Positions 42,413 to 51,700 of a stretch of 64,000 nt of DNA are shown in pieces. Position 1 is the first letter of the stretch; the number at the start of each line of letters is the position of its first letter. The notes under the pieces are model-generated. The model made no database searches, was not told the origin of the DNA, and worked only from the letters and a program-made list of their open reading frames with translations. The stretch lies in the NCBI RefSeq assembly GCF_000312105.1, contig NZ_HE978638.1, positions 488,386-552,385 on the forward strand, in the 5' to 3' direction. The stretch is from Aeromicrobium massiliense JC14. GTDB lineage: Bacteria; Actinomycetota; Actinomycetes; Propionibacteriales; Nocardioidaceae. The position numbers and the translations under genes were made by a program.

Positions 42413-43549
42413 TCAGGGAGCATCCGCGGCGGCGTGCAGCCAGGTCGTGCACAGCCACCAGGCCTGGGCGGCGTCGAGCACCTCGGCGGTGTCCAGCCCG
42501 GTGACCTGCTGGAAGCGCTGCACCCGGTTGCGGACCGTGTTGGGGTGGACGTACAGGGACGCGGCGGCCGCGGCGGTGTCGCGGCGGGCGTGGAGCCACG
42601 CGAGGACGGCCTCGGCCACGGGGGAGGCCTGTGGGCCGAGCCGCTCGAGGGCCGCCCGGTGACGCTCCTCGATCGTCGAGGTGAGGTCGGTGCGGCTCAG
42701 CAGGGCGAGCGGCACCGCGACGTCGGCGACCATGACCAGGCCGGTGCGTCCGGCGGCCCGGGCCGCGTCGATGGTCGCGGAGGCCAGGCGGTGCGCCGGC
42801 CCGACCTCCTCGACCGGCACGGGCCCGGCGCACCCCACCACCCCCTCCAGGTCGTCGCGGGACGTCGGCGGCCGCGCGGAGACGGCCACGACGCCCGCCT
42901 CCAGCGGCGCGCGCCAGGTGGCCGGACGCCCGCCGGCGACCCGGTGCAGGAGCCGCTCGGCGTCGGCACCGCGGGCCGCCAGCACCCAGACCGGGCGGCC
43001 GGGAGCGAACCCCGCCTCGGCGGCCGCGAGGCCTGCCGCGGTCCCGCCCTCGAGGAGCCGGCGGACGACCTCCAGCTCCCGGTCGACGCCGCGAGATCCG
43101 TGCGACCGGGCCTCTCGGTGCGCCCGGATCAGCCGGGCCCGCACCGCCTCGGCCCAGTCGTCGTAGAGGTCGCGCGCGTCCAGGAGCCGGGCCGGGTCGA
43201 GGCCGGACTGCTCGGCCAGCTCACGGGCCCGACCCCAGATCGCCCGCTCCGAGACGTGGATGGCTCCCAGCACGACCTCGATCGGGATGCCCTGACCGGC
43301 ACGCGTCGTGGCCAGGTCCTCGACGAACGACAGCTCCGCCTCGGTCGGCCCGCGACGGCCCGCGACCGCCCGCGTCGCGGCGGCCATGAGAGCACGGGTC
43401 TGCCCGGCCATGTCGGCCGGCGGCAGCGCCGAGACCTCGCGCACGAGCTGGCGCACGCCGCCGATGACGGTCGGGACGAGGTCGTCGTCGGACATCACGG
43501 CGTCGATCAGCTGGACGACGCCGGACCAGTCGTCGTCGGAAGCAGGCAT
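42413..43549 (-). CDS. PucR-type (CdaR-like) helix-turn-helix transcriptional regulator
   Basis: A 378-residue regulator. The N-terminal region is an all-helical domain with RxxIPIEVVLGAIHVSERAIW-type sequence (GIPIEVVLGAIHVSERAIW). The C-terminus has the PucR HTH: AVLAWLHARRDTAAAAASLY followed by VHPNTVRNRVQRFQQVTGLD, the helix pair that binds DNA. ATG 43549 is preferred because CAGGAT lies 6 nt upstream. A perfect palindrome sits where its own -35 should be, and a matching site covers the promoter of the divergent FMO operon, so it most likely controls both. Confidence 0.88.
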   Translation of the reverse strand: MPASDDDWSGVVQLIDAVMSDDDLVPTVIGGVRQLVREVSALPPADMAGQTRALMAAATRAVAGRRGPTEAELSFVEDLATTRAGQGIPIEVVLGAIHVSERAIWGRARELAEQSGLDPARLLDARDLYDDWAEAVRARLIRAHREARSHGSRGVDRELEVVRRLLEGGTAAGLAAAEAGFAPGRPVWVLAARGADAERLLHRVAGGRPATWRAPLEAGVVAVSARPPTSRDDLEGVVGCAGPVPVEEVGPAHRLASATIDAARAAGRTGLVMVADVAVPLALLSRTDLTSTIEERHRAALERLGPQASPVAEAVLAWLHARRDTAAAAASLYVHPNTVRNRVQRFQQVTGLDTAEVLDAAQAWWLCTTWLHAAADAP

Positions 43550-43555
43550 GGACGC

Positions 43556-43588
43556 ATCCTGGCAGGCGGTTGTGGCGCGCCACAACCG
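43556..43588 (-). promoter_or_regulatory. pucR-type gene promoter with perfect palindromic operator (site 1)
   Basis: CAGGAT (minus strand, 43561-43556) is a candidate -10 box 6 nt before the ATG. Directly upstream, 43567-43588 is a perfect 22-bp palindrome with half-site CGGTTGTGGCG, spanning the region where the -35 element would lie. This fits autorepression. Confidence 0.6.
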
Positions 43589-43638
43589 GCGGCGGCAAGA
43601 CGGTGACGTGCGCCATGTCCGGGCGCCCCTGTGCTCCC

Positions 43639-43662
43639 TAGCGTTGTGCCGATCCCACAACG
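43639..43662 (+). promoter_or_regulatory. FMO operon promoter with second operator copy (site 2)
   Basis: TAGCGT (43639-43644) is a -10 candidate. It overlaps CGTTGTG-N7-CACAACG (43642-43662), which shares GTTGTG...CACAAC with site 1. The leader then runs about 48 nt to a GTG preceded by CGGAG. Confidence 0.6.
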
Positions 43663-43698
43663 CGCGTCTCTGGCGCGCGACGCACGAACGGAGCCGAC

Positions 43699-45060
43699 GT
43701 GAACCCCCATCCCCGTGTCGCCGTCGTCGGCGCCGGTGCCGCCGGCCTGACCGCGGTCAAGGCCCTGCTGGACGTCGGGGCGGAGGTGACCGCCTTCGAG
43801 ACCGGCGACCGTCCCGGTGGCCTGTGGGTGCAGGACAACGCGAGCGGCCGCTCGCCGGCCTACGCGTCGCTGCACCTGAACACCAGCAAGGGACGGACGC
43901 AGCTGGCCGACCTCCCGATGCCCGACGACTGGCCCGACTACCCCTCGGCCGAGCGGGTGGCCGAGTACCTCGGCGACTACGCCCGCACCTTCGGGCTCCT
44001 CGAGCACGTGCGGCTCGGCACCAGCGTCACCTCGGTCCAGCGTGCTGCCGACGGGACGTGGACGGTCGGCACCGACCGCGGTGACGCGGCCACGTTCGAC
44101 GCCGTGGTGGTCGCCAACGGGCACAACTGGGACCCGCGCTGGCCCAGCCCCGCGTACCCGGGCCGGTTCGACGGCGTCCAGGTGCACGCCCACGAATACC
44201 GGACGCCGGACGCCTTCCGCGGCCGCCGCGTCATGGTCGTCGGGATGGGCAACTCGGCCATGGACATCGCGGTGGACGCCTCGTACGTCGCGGACGGCCC
44301 GGTGCTCCTCTCGGCCCGGCACGGCGTCCACGTGGTGCCCAAGTACCTGTTCGGCCGGCCGGCCGACGCCACCGGGGCCGCCCTCGCGCGGCTGCCCTGG
44401 CGGGCCCGCCAGCGGGTCGCCGAGACGATGCTGCGCCTGGCCGTGGGCCGTCCGGAGTCCTACGGCCTGCCGGCGCCGGCCGGAGGCCTGTTCCAGAACC
44501 ATCCGACGATCAGCGACACGATCCTGCACCGGCTGACCCACGGCGAGGTCGTCGCGCGGCCCGGTGTCGACGGGCTGGACGGCCAGCACGTGGTCTTCAC
44601 CGACGGGCGGCGCGAGCGGGTCGACGTCATCGTCTGGGCCACCGGGTACCGGGTCTCGATCCCGTTCCTGGACGACCGCTGGCTGGGCGGGGACGCCGAG
44701 GCGATGCCGCTGTACCGCCGGGTGTTCCACCTCGCCGACCCGTCGCTGGCGTTCCTCGGCCTCATGCAGTCGACCGGCGCCGCGCTGCCGGTCGTCGAGG
44801 CGCAGGCCAAGCTCTTCGCCGCCTGGGTCGGCGGCCGCTACGCGCTGCCCGAGCCGGCCCGGCAGCACCGGGCCACGGCCGAGGCGCTCCGTGCCGCGAC
44901 GGCGCGCTGGGGCGACAAGCGCCCGGCGATGCGCATCGACTTCGACGACTACGTGGCCGACGTCCCGCGCGAACTCGCCGCCGGTGCCCGGCGCGCGTCC
45001 GCCGGAACCGGCGTGTCCTTCCGTCCCCGCCCCGCCGACCGCACCGAGGTGCCCGCATGA
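43699..45060 (+). CDS. Flavin-containing monooxygenase
   Basis: A 453-residue class B flavoprotein monooxygenase. The FAD Rossmann motif is VVGAGAAGLTAV (Gly11-Gly16), the FMO fingerprint FDGVQVHAHEY (residues 157-167) matches FxGxxxHxxx(Y/F), the NADPH motif is VVGMGNSAMD (from residue 180), and IVWATGYR is the conserved ATGY motif. The Tyr at the end of the fingerprint points to an FMO more than a Baeyer-Villiger enzyme. The substrate is unknown. It is the first gene of a four-gene operon with an SDR, a GPH-type transporter and a TauE permease, divergent from the PucR-type regulator. Confidence 0.88.
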   Translation: MNPHPRVAVVGAGAAGLTAVKALLDVGAEVTAFETGDRPGGLWVQDNASGRSPAYASLHLNTSKGRTQLADLPMPDDWPDYPSAERVAEYLGDYARTFGLLEHVRLGTSVTSVQRAADGTWTVGTDRGDAATFDAVVVANGHNWDPRWPSPAYPGRFDGVQVHAHEYRTPDAFRGRRVMVVGMGNSAMDIAVDASYVADGPVLLSARHGVHVVPKYLFGRPADATGAALARLPWRARQRVAETMLRLAVGRPESYGLPAPAGGLFQNHPTISDTILHRLTHGEVVARPGVDGLDGQHVVFTDGRRERVDVIVWATGYRVSIPFLDDRWLGGDAEAMPLYRRVFHLADPSLAFLGLMQSTGAALPVVEAQAKLFAAWVGGRYALPEPARQHRATAEALRAATARWGDKRPAMRIDFDDYVADVPRELAAGARRASAGTGVSFRPRPADRTEVPA

Positions 45061-45938
45061 GCCTGCTCGTCCACGCCGTCCCCGCCCTGCGCGGCCTCGT
45101 CGACGGCGGACGCCGCGACGCCACCGGGCTGCGCGTGCTCGTCACCGGCGCGTCCGGCACGTTCGGCCGTGCCATCGCCACGGAGCTCACCGACCTCGGT
45201 GCCCACGTCGTCGGGCTGGACGTCGCGCCGCGCGCCGACGACCCGGTCGACGTCGTGCCCTGCGACCTGACCGACGACGAGGCCGTGCCGGAGGCCGTCG
45301 CCGAGGCGGTCGCGCGTCTGGGCGGGCTGGACGTGCTGGTCAACAACGCCGGCATCGGCGGGCCGGCGCCGGCCGAGCTGGCACCCTCGGCCGAGGTGCG
45401 CCGCCAGCTCGACATCAACCTGCTGGGCACGTGGCGCGTGACGGCCGCCTGCGCGGACGCGCTCGTCGCGTCGCGCGGCCGGGTGGTCATGCTGACGTCG
45501 CGCATGGCGGTCATGCAGCTGCCGCTGGCCGCCGCCTACGGAGCGTCGAAGCGCGCGATGGTGGCCTACGCCGACGCGCTGCGCCTGGAGCTGGCGCCGT
45601 TCGTGGACGTCACCTGCGTCTACCCCTCGTCGGTGCGCAGCCCGATCCACGACTCCACCGCCCGCGCGGGGCTTTCGCTGGAGGGGATGAGCCGGTACGA
45701 GCCGCTCGAGGGCGTCGTCGACGCGGTGCTGCGCGGTGCGCTGGCCCGGCGCCCGCACCGCGACCTGCCCACCACGCCGCGCGGCGCCGTGGAGATCTTC
45801 CTGGCCCGGCACCTGCCGACGGTCGCCGACCGCGTCGTGGCGCGCACCTTCGCCCAGCGCCTGGCGTCCGGCGCGCTGGACGGCGCCGAGCTCGCCGCCG
45901 GGCCGGTCGGACGCCGCCGCGAGCGGGTGGGCGCGTGA
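45057..45938 (+). CDS. Short-chain dehydrogenase/reductase
   Basis: A 293-residue classical SDR. NAD(P) binding is by TGASGTFG (residues 30-37), with NNAG at 96-99, the catalytic Ser in VVMLTSRM (about 148) and YGASK (Tyr161, Lys165). An Asp after the second strand (GLDVAP) suggests NAD(H) preference. An additional N-terminal stretch of about 20 residues and a C-terminal tail predicted to be helical could associate with the membrane. ATG overlaps the FMO stop (ATGA). It probably acts on the alcohol or ketone handled by the FMO. Confidence 0.88.
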   Translation: MSLLVHAVPALRGLVDGGRRDATGLRVLVTGASGTFGRAIATELTDLGAHVVGLDVAPRADDPVDVVPCDLTDDEAVPEAVAEAVARLGGLDVLVNNAGIGGPAPAELAPSAEVRRQLDINLLGTWRVTAACADALVASRGRVVMLTSRMAVMQLPLAAAYGASKRAMVAYADALRLELAPFVDVTCVYPSSVRSPIHDSTARAGLSLEGMSRYEPLEGVVDAVLRGALARRPHRDLPTTPRGAVEIFLARHLPTVADRVVARTFAQRLASGALDGAELAAGPVGRRRERVGA

Positions 45939-47275
45939 GCACGGCCGCCGAGCCGCGGACGCGTGCCGCGACCGGGCACCTGCTGGCCTACGGCACCGGG
46001 TCGCTCGGCATGGGCGTCTGGGTGACCGTCCCGGGGCTGCTCCTGCTCTACTTCCTCACCAACACCCTCGGCGTCCCGCCGCTGCTGGCCGGCTTCACGC
46101 TCCTCGTGCCCAAGGTGATCGACGCGGTCGTGCACCCGATGCTCGGGACGCTGTCGGACCGCGAGGCCCGGCGGGTCGGCCATCGCCGCGGACTCATGCG
46201 CGTCGGCCTGCTGCTGGCGCTGGCGCTGGTCGCGATGTTCACCGTGCCGTCCGGGCTCGAGGGGTGGACGGCGGCGCTCTGGGTCGGCCTGTTCTACGTG
46301 GTCGGCAACCTGCTGTTCGCCTGCTTCCAGGTGCCGTACCTGACGACCCCGTCGGACCTGCGGGTCGGCTACCACGAGCGCACGCGCGTGTTCATGGTGC
46401 GGATGCTCGTGCTGACGGTCGGCCTGCTGGTGGCCGGGGTCGTCGCGCCCGCCATGGTGAAGAGCGGGGAGCGGCTCGCCTACACCGAGATGGCCGTGGC
46501 CCTGGGCGTCCTCATGGTGGCGAGCGGGGTGGTCGCGCTGCGCGGAGTCCGCCGGCTCACCGAGACCTGCGGCTTCCGGAGCCCCGACGCCGAGCAGCAC
46601 TCGACCCGCGCCGACGTCCGGCTGGCCTGGCAGGACCGGGACTTCCGGCTGCTCGTGATCTCCTATTTGCTCACCGGCACCACGACGCACCTCGTGCTCG
46701 CCGCGGTGCCGTTCTACGCCGCGTACGTGCTGGACAGCGAGGGCCTCACGGCCGTGCTGATGGGCGCGTTCCTCGGGCCGGCGGTCGTGGCCGGACCGCT
46801 GTGGCTGAAGGTGTCGCGGGCCGTGGGCAAGCAGCGCGGGCTGCTGGTCGCGCAGGCGATGTTCGTGGCCGGCTGCGCGGCGCTCCTGGTCGCGCACCAA
46901 GCCGGCACCGCCGTCACCGTGGCCGTCGTCGTCGTGCTGGGCCTGGCGTTCGCCGGTCTGCAGCTGCTGGCCTTCTCGATGGTGCCGGACGCGGTCGCGG
47001 CGGCCGAGGAGCGCGGGACGTCGAGGGCCGGCGCCTACACCGGCGTCTGGACCGCCACCGAGGCCGTGGGCACGGCGATCGGCCCGTACGTGTACTCGGC
47101 CGTGCTGGCGATCGGCGGCTTCGTGTCGGCCACCGACGGCGACCTGCTGCCACAGACCGGCCGGGCGCTCGACGCGGTGCTGCTCGGCTTCACCGTCGTG
47201 CCGGTCGTGCTCATGGCCGCGGCGTTCGCGGTGCAGCGTCGCTGTCGCCTGGACGTCGGTCCACCGCCCGCGTGA
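45935..47275 (+). CDS. MFS transporter of the glycoside/cation symporter (GPH) type
   Basis: A 446-residue transporter with about 12 membrane segments. The N-terminal half carries PKVIDAVVHPMLGTLSDR, the GPH-family loop with conserved Asp and Arg, and YLTTPSDLRVGYHERTR in the region of the second conserved loop. The solute is not evident; in this operon it would import or export the FMO/SDR substrate. GTG start overlaps the SDR stop (GTGA), and its stop overlaps the next GTG. Confidence 0.85.
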   Translation: MSTAAEPRTRAATGHLLAYGTGSLGMGVWVTVPGLLLLYFLTNTLGVPPLLAGFTLLVPKVIDAVVHPMLGTLSDREARRVGHRRGLMRVGLLLALALVAMFTVPSGLEGWTAALWVGLFYVVGNLLFACFQVPYLTTPSDLRVGYHERTRVFMVRMLVLTVGLLVAGVVAPAMVKSGERLAYTEMAVALGVLMVASGVVALRGVRRLTETCGFRSPDAEQHSTRADVRLAWQDRDFRLLVISYLLTGTTTHLVLAAVPFYAAYVLDSEGLTAVLMGAFLGPAVVAGPLWLKVSRAVGKQRGLLVAQAMFVAGCAALLVAHQAGTAVTVAVVVVLGLAFAGLQLLAFSMVPDAVAAAEERGTSRAGAYTGVWTATEAVGTAIGPYVYSAVLAIGGFVSATDGDLLPQTGRALDAVLLGFTVVPVVLMAAAFAVQRRCRLDVGPPPA

Positions 47276-47976
47276 CCGGCGCGCTCCTGACCCTCGTGCT
47301 GGCGGCGGTGGCGGCCGGGGCGCTCGCCCAGGCTGCCAGCGGCATGGGGTTCTCGCTGGTCGCGGCGCCGGCGCTCGTCCTGGCCCTGGGCCCGCGCGAG
47401 GGGGTGGCGGTCACCCTCGTGCTGGCCGCGCTGTCGTCCGTGGTCCCGCTGGCGCGGGACCACCGCCACGTCCGTCCGCGGGCGGTGCTGCCCCTGCTCG
47501 TGCCTGCCCTCGCGCTGACCCCGGTCCTGGCCTGGGTGCTGCGGGGCGTGGACACCCGCTGGCTCGCGCTGGGCAGTGGACTGGGGGTGCTGGCGGGTGT
47601 CGGGCTGCTGGCCGGCGGCGTGCGGTCGACCTGGTTCCGGCGCCGCCGGGCGGCCGTGGCCAGCGGCGGGGCGAGCGCCCTGCTGAACCTCGTGGGCGGG
47701 GTCGGCGGGCCGCCGGTGGGGATCTACGCGGCCAACGCCGACTGGGGCCCGGCCCAGACCCGGGCGAACCTGCACGCCTTCTTCCTGGTGCAGAACCTGG
47801 TGACGGCCGCGGTGCTGGGACCGCGGGTCCCGTCGCTGCCCGAGCTCGTCGCCCTGGGTGCGGGCACGGGGGCCGGCATGGTCCTGGCCGGACGGATGTC
47901 GGCCGCGGCCGTGCGCCACGTGGTGCTCGCGGTGTCCTTCGTCGGCGGCGTCGGCCTGACCGTGGGGGCGCTCTAG
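47272..47976 (+). CDS. TauE/SafE-family sulfite/anion exporter-like permease
   Basis: A 234-residue membrane protein with about seven or eight hydrophobic segments. The N-terminal repeat has GALAQAASGMGFSLVAAPALVL and the second has GGASALLNLVGGVGGPPVGIY, the duplicated TauE/SafE motif. Family members export sulfite, sulfoacetate or other organic anions, which raises the possibility that the FMO acts on an organosulfur compound. GTG start is coupled to the transporter gene; the stop shares CTAG with the converging gene. Confidence 0.85.
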   Translation: MTGALLTLVLAAVAAGALAQAASGMGFSLVAAPALVLALGPREGVAVTLVLAALSSVVPLARDHRHVRPRAVLPLLVPALALTPVLAWVLRGVDTRWLALGSGLGVLAGVGLLAGGVRSTWFRRRRAAVASGGASALLNLVGGVGGPPVGIYAANADWGPAQTRANLHAFFLVQNLVTAAVLGPRVPSLPELVALGAGTGAGMVLAGRMSAAAVRHVVLAVSFVGGVGLTVGAL

Positions 47977-48377
47977 CGGCGTCGGACCGCGACGGCGCCG
48001 AGCCCGGCGACGGCCAGCAGCAGCGCGGGAGACAGGCAAAGGAAGACCCAGGCGTCGCGGCTCGGACCGACGTCGTGCCCGGTGCCGTTGACGGTCAGCG
48101 TCGACGACCAGGCCGCCTTCTCGACGACGGCACCCCGCGCCAGCAGCCGAGCGACGTCACGGTCGAGGTGGCGCGGCGCCGCGTCGTCCAGCGTGACCAT
48201 CCAGACGTCGTCGACGCCCGGATGCTTCTCGTGCCGGACCTCGACGGAGGTGACGGTGCCGTCGAGGGCCAGTGGCAGGGCCGAGCGGGCCACGAGCGTC
48301 CAGGCGCCCAGCACGACGAGCAGGACACCGGTCAGGACGAGGGCGAGCACCGAGAGGCGGCGGTCAGGCGAAGGCAA
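47973..48377 (-). CDS. Hypothetical two-helix membrane protein
   Basis: A 134-residue protein with membrane helices near both ends (about residues 9-29 and 108-130) and an extracytoplasmic middle with VTSVEVRHEKHPGVDDVWMVTLDD, which looks like a small beta domain. No family is recognised. The TTG start at 48377 overlaps the upstream VanZ-like gene by 14 nt; a later GTG is possible. Its stop overlaps that of the TauE-like gene in CTAG. Confidence 0.65.
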   Translation of the reverse strand: MPSPDRRLSVLALVLTGVLLVVLGAWTLVARSALPLALDGTVTSVEVRHEKHPGVDDVWMVTLDDAAPRHLDRDVARLLARGAVVEKAAWSSTLTVNGTGHDVGPSRDAWVFLCLSPALLLAVAGLGAVAVRRR

Positions 48378-48774
48378 GACCGAACCCTCCCACGAGGAGG
48401 GCCCCGGCGGCGACGAGCGCGACCGGCACCGAGCGGTCGTGCCGGGTCGCGGCGACCATGCCGAGACCCGCCAGCACCGCGCCCAGGCTCTGGTTGGCCA
48501 GGTCGACGGGGTCGAGCTCGGCGAGGCGGAAGACCGTCGCCTCGGTGCCGACGCCCAGCAGCACGGCCAGCCAGGTCAGGGCGACGACCAGCCACGCCCG
48601 GCCGGGCAGCGCCAGCGTGCCCAGGGCGAGCAGGGCGTACGTCCCGCCGGCCCCGGCCAGGAAGTGCCCGGCGTAGTCGGTGCGGTCGGGGAACAGCGCC
48701 CAGTACGCGCCGCCGACCAGCAGCACGACAACGACCGACGGAAGCGCCGCCGGGACGCGCGAGGACACGGGCAC
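48364..48774 (-). CDS. VanZ-like four-helix membrane protein
   Basis: A 136-residue protein with four predicted helices. YWALFPDRTDYAGHFLAGAG and the later ATVFRLAELDPVDLANQSLG resemble the conserved polar positions of VanZ-like proteins (Asp/His in the second helix, Asp and Asn before the third), but the match is partial. No role is assigned. GTG start; it ends inside the next gene by 14 nt. Confidence 0.65.
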   Translation of the reverse strand: MPVSSRVPAALPSVVVVLLVGGAYWALFPDRTDYAGHFLAGAGGTYALLALGTLALPGRAWLVVALTWLAVLLGVGTEATVFRLAELDPVDLANQSLGAVLAGLGMVAATRHDRSVPVALVAAGALLVGGFGLAFA

Positions 48775-48794
48775 GCCGGGACGCTACCGCGGAC

Positions 48795-51700
48795 TCAGGC
48801 CTTGGCGAGGTCGAACGCGAGCCCGAGCTCGTCGTCGCGGAAGGCCGTCGCGTCCGCCGTCTCCTCGACCGAGGTGGCCAGCACCTCGTCGGCGATCAGG
48901 CCGGCGTGGGCCCGCAGGGCCTCCGCGGCCTCGCCGGTCGCGGTCCAGCGCAGGGTGATGCGGTCGCTGACCTCCAGGCCGGACGACTTGCGCGCCTCCT
49001 GGACGAGCCGGACGGCCTCGCGGGCCAGGCCGGCCCGGCGCAGCTCGTCGTCCAGCTCGAGGTCGAGCGCGACCGTCTCGCCCTGGTCGTTGACCACCGA
49101 CCAGCCCTCGCGCGGACGCTCGGACAGCAGCACCTCCTCGGCGCTCACCTCGACGTCCTCGCCCTCGACGACGACCGTGGCCGTGCCCGCGTCGCGCAGG
49201 GCGTGGGCGAGCGTCGTGGCGTCGGCCTCGGCGATCGCGTTCGCGACCAGCGGGGTGCGCTTGGCGAAGCGCTTGCCGAGCACGCGGAAGTTGCCCTTGG
49301 CGCTGTAGTCGACCAGGTCGCCGCCGGCATCGGCGAACGAGCCGAGGTCGCGGACGTTCAGCTCGTCGCACACCTCGCGACGCAGCTCGTCGTCGAGCGC
49401 GGCGTACGCGGCCGACGGCACGAGCGCGCGACGCAGCGGCTGGCGCGTGCGCACCTTCGCCTCGGCGCGCGCGGCGCGACCGAGCTCGGTGACCCGGCGG
49501 GCCAGGTCGACCTGGTCGGCCAGGCCGTCGACGACCAGCGAGGCGTCGGCCTGCGGCCAGGCGGCCAGGTGCACCGACGGCGCGGCGTCCGGGTCGACCG
49601 GGCGGACGACGTCCTGCCACACGCGCTCGGCCAGGAACGGGGCGAGCGGGGCGAGCAGGCGCGTGACGACGTCGAGCACCTCGTGCAGCGTCGACAGGGC
49701 CGCGGCGTCGCCGCGCCAGAAGCGGCGGCGCGAGCGGCGCACGTACCAGTTCGACAGGTCGTCGATGAAGCTCGCGAGCAGCGACCCGGCGGCCTGCGTG
49801 TCGAAGCGCTCGAGCGCCTCGGTGACGTCGCCGACGAGCTCGTGGGTCTGGGACAGCAGCCAGCGATCGAGCACCGGGCGGTCGGCCGGGGCCGGCGCCG
49901 TGCTGGTGGCCGGCGACCAGCCCTCGGTGTTGGCGTACAGGACGTGGAAGGCCACGGTGTTCCAGTACGTCAGCATGACCTTGCGGACGATCTCGGCGAG
50001 CGCGTTGTGACCGATGCGGCGGGCCGACCACGGCGAGCCGGAGCAGGCCATGAACCAGCGCAGGGCGTCGGCGCCGTGCTCGTCCATGAGCGGCATGGGC
50101 AGCAGGATGTTGCCCAGGTGCTTGCTCATCTTGCGGCCGTCCTCGGCCAGGATGTGGCCCAGGCACACGACGTTCTCGTACGAGCTCTGGTCGAACACCA
50201 GCGTGCCGACGGCCATGAGCGAGTAGAACCAGCCGCGGGTCTGGTCGATGGCTTCGCAGATGTACTGCGCCGGGTAGGCGCGCTCGAGCTTCTCGGCCGA
50301 GCCGGGCACGTGGGGGTAGCCCCATTGCGCGAACGGCATCGAGCCGGAGTCGAACCACGCGTCGATGACCTCGGGCACGCGGCGGTAGGTGCCGTCCTCG
50401 CCGTCGACGGTGAACGTCACGTCGTCGATGTACGGACGGTGCGGGTCGAGGTCGGCCAGGTCGCGTCCGGCCAGCTCGCCGAGCTCGGCCAGCGAGCCGA
50501 CGCACACGACCTTGCTCGGGTCGGCGTCGTTGCGCCAGATCGGCAGCGGCGTGCCCCAGTAGCGGCTGCGCGACAGCGCCCAGTCGATGTTGTTGTCGAG
50601 CCAGTCGCCGTAGCGGCCGTGCTTGATCGTCTCGGGGAACCAGGACGTCTTCTCGTTCTCGGCGAGCAGCTGGTCCTTGACCTTGGTCGTGCGGACGTAC
50701 CAGGCCGGCAGCGCGTAGTAGAGCAGCGCGGTGTGGCAGCGCCAGCAGTGCGGGTACGCGTGCTCGTAGGCCAGCTCGCGGAACAGCAGGCCGCGGGCCT
50801 CCAGGTCGGCGACGAGGGTCTTGTCGGCGGTCTTGAAGAAGACGCCGCCGACCAGCGGCACGTCGTCCTCGAAGTGGCCGTCGGGCCGCACCGGGTTCAC
50901 GACCGGCAGGCCGTACGCCTTGCCCACCGCCATGTCGTCCGCGCCGAACGCGGGGGACTGGTGCACCAGGCCGGTGCCGTCCTCGGTGGTGACGTACTCG
51001 GCCAGGACGACGAAGTGGGCGTCCTCGGTGAAGTCGACCAGCGCGAAGGGACGCTCGTACGTCCAGCGCTCCATGTCGCGGCCGGAGATCGTGTCGGTGA
51101 CCTCCCAGCCCTCGCCGAGGGCCTTCTCGACGAGCGGCTCGGCGACGACGACGGACTCGGTGCCGTTCGTGGCGCGGACGTAGGCGACGTCGGGGTGCAC
51201 GGCGACGGCGGTGTTGGACACGAGCGTCCAGGGCGTGGTCGTCCAGACCAGCAGCGGGGTGCCGGCCCAGGGGCCGCTGGTGAGCGGGAAGCGGACGTAG
51301 ACCGACGGGTCGACGACGTCCTCGTAGCCCTGCGCGAGCTCGTGGTCGCTCAGGGTGGTGCCGCAGCGCGGGCAGTAGGGCGCGACGCGGAAGTCCTCGC
51401 GCAGCAGGCCCTTGTCGAAGATGGTCTTCAGCGCCCACCAGACGCTCTGGACGTACTCGCTGTCCATCGTCCGGTAGGGGTCGGACATGTCGGTCCAGTA
51501 GGCCATGCGCTCGGTCATGTCCTCGAACAGGTCGACGTTGCGCAGCACCGACTCGCGGCACTTGGCGTTGAACTCGGCGATGCCGAACGCCTCGATGTCG
51601 GGCTTGCCGTTGAAGCCCAGCTCCTTCTCGACCGCGATCTCCACGGGCAGGCCGTGGCAGTCCCAGCCGGCCTTCCGCTCGACGTGGAAGCCCTGCATCG

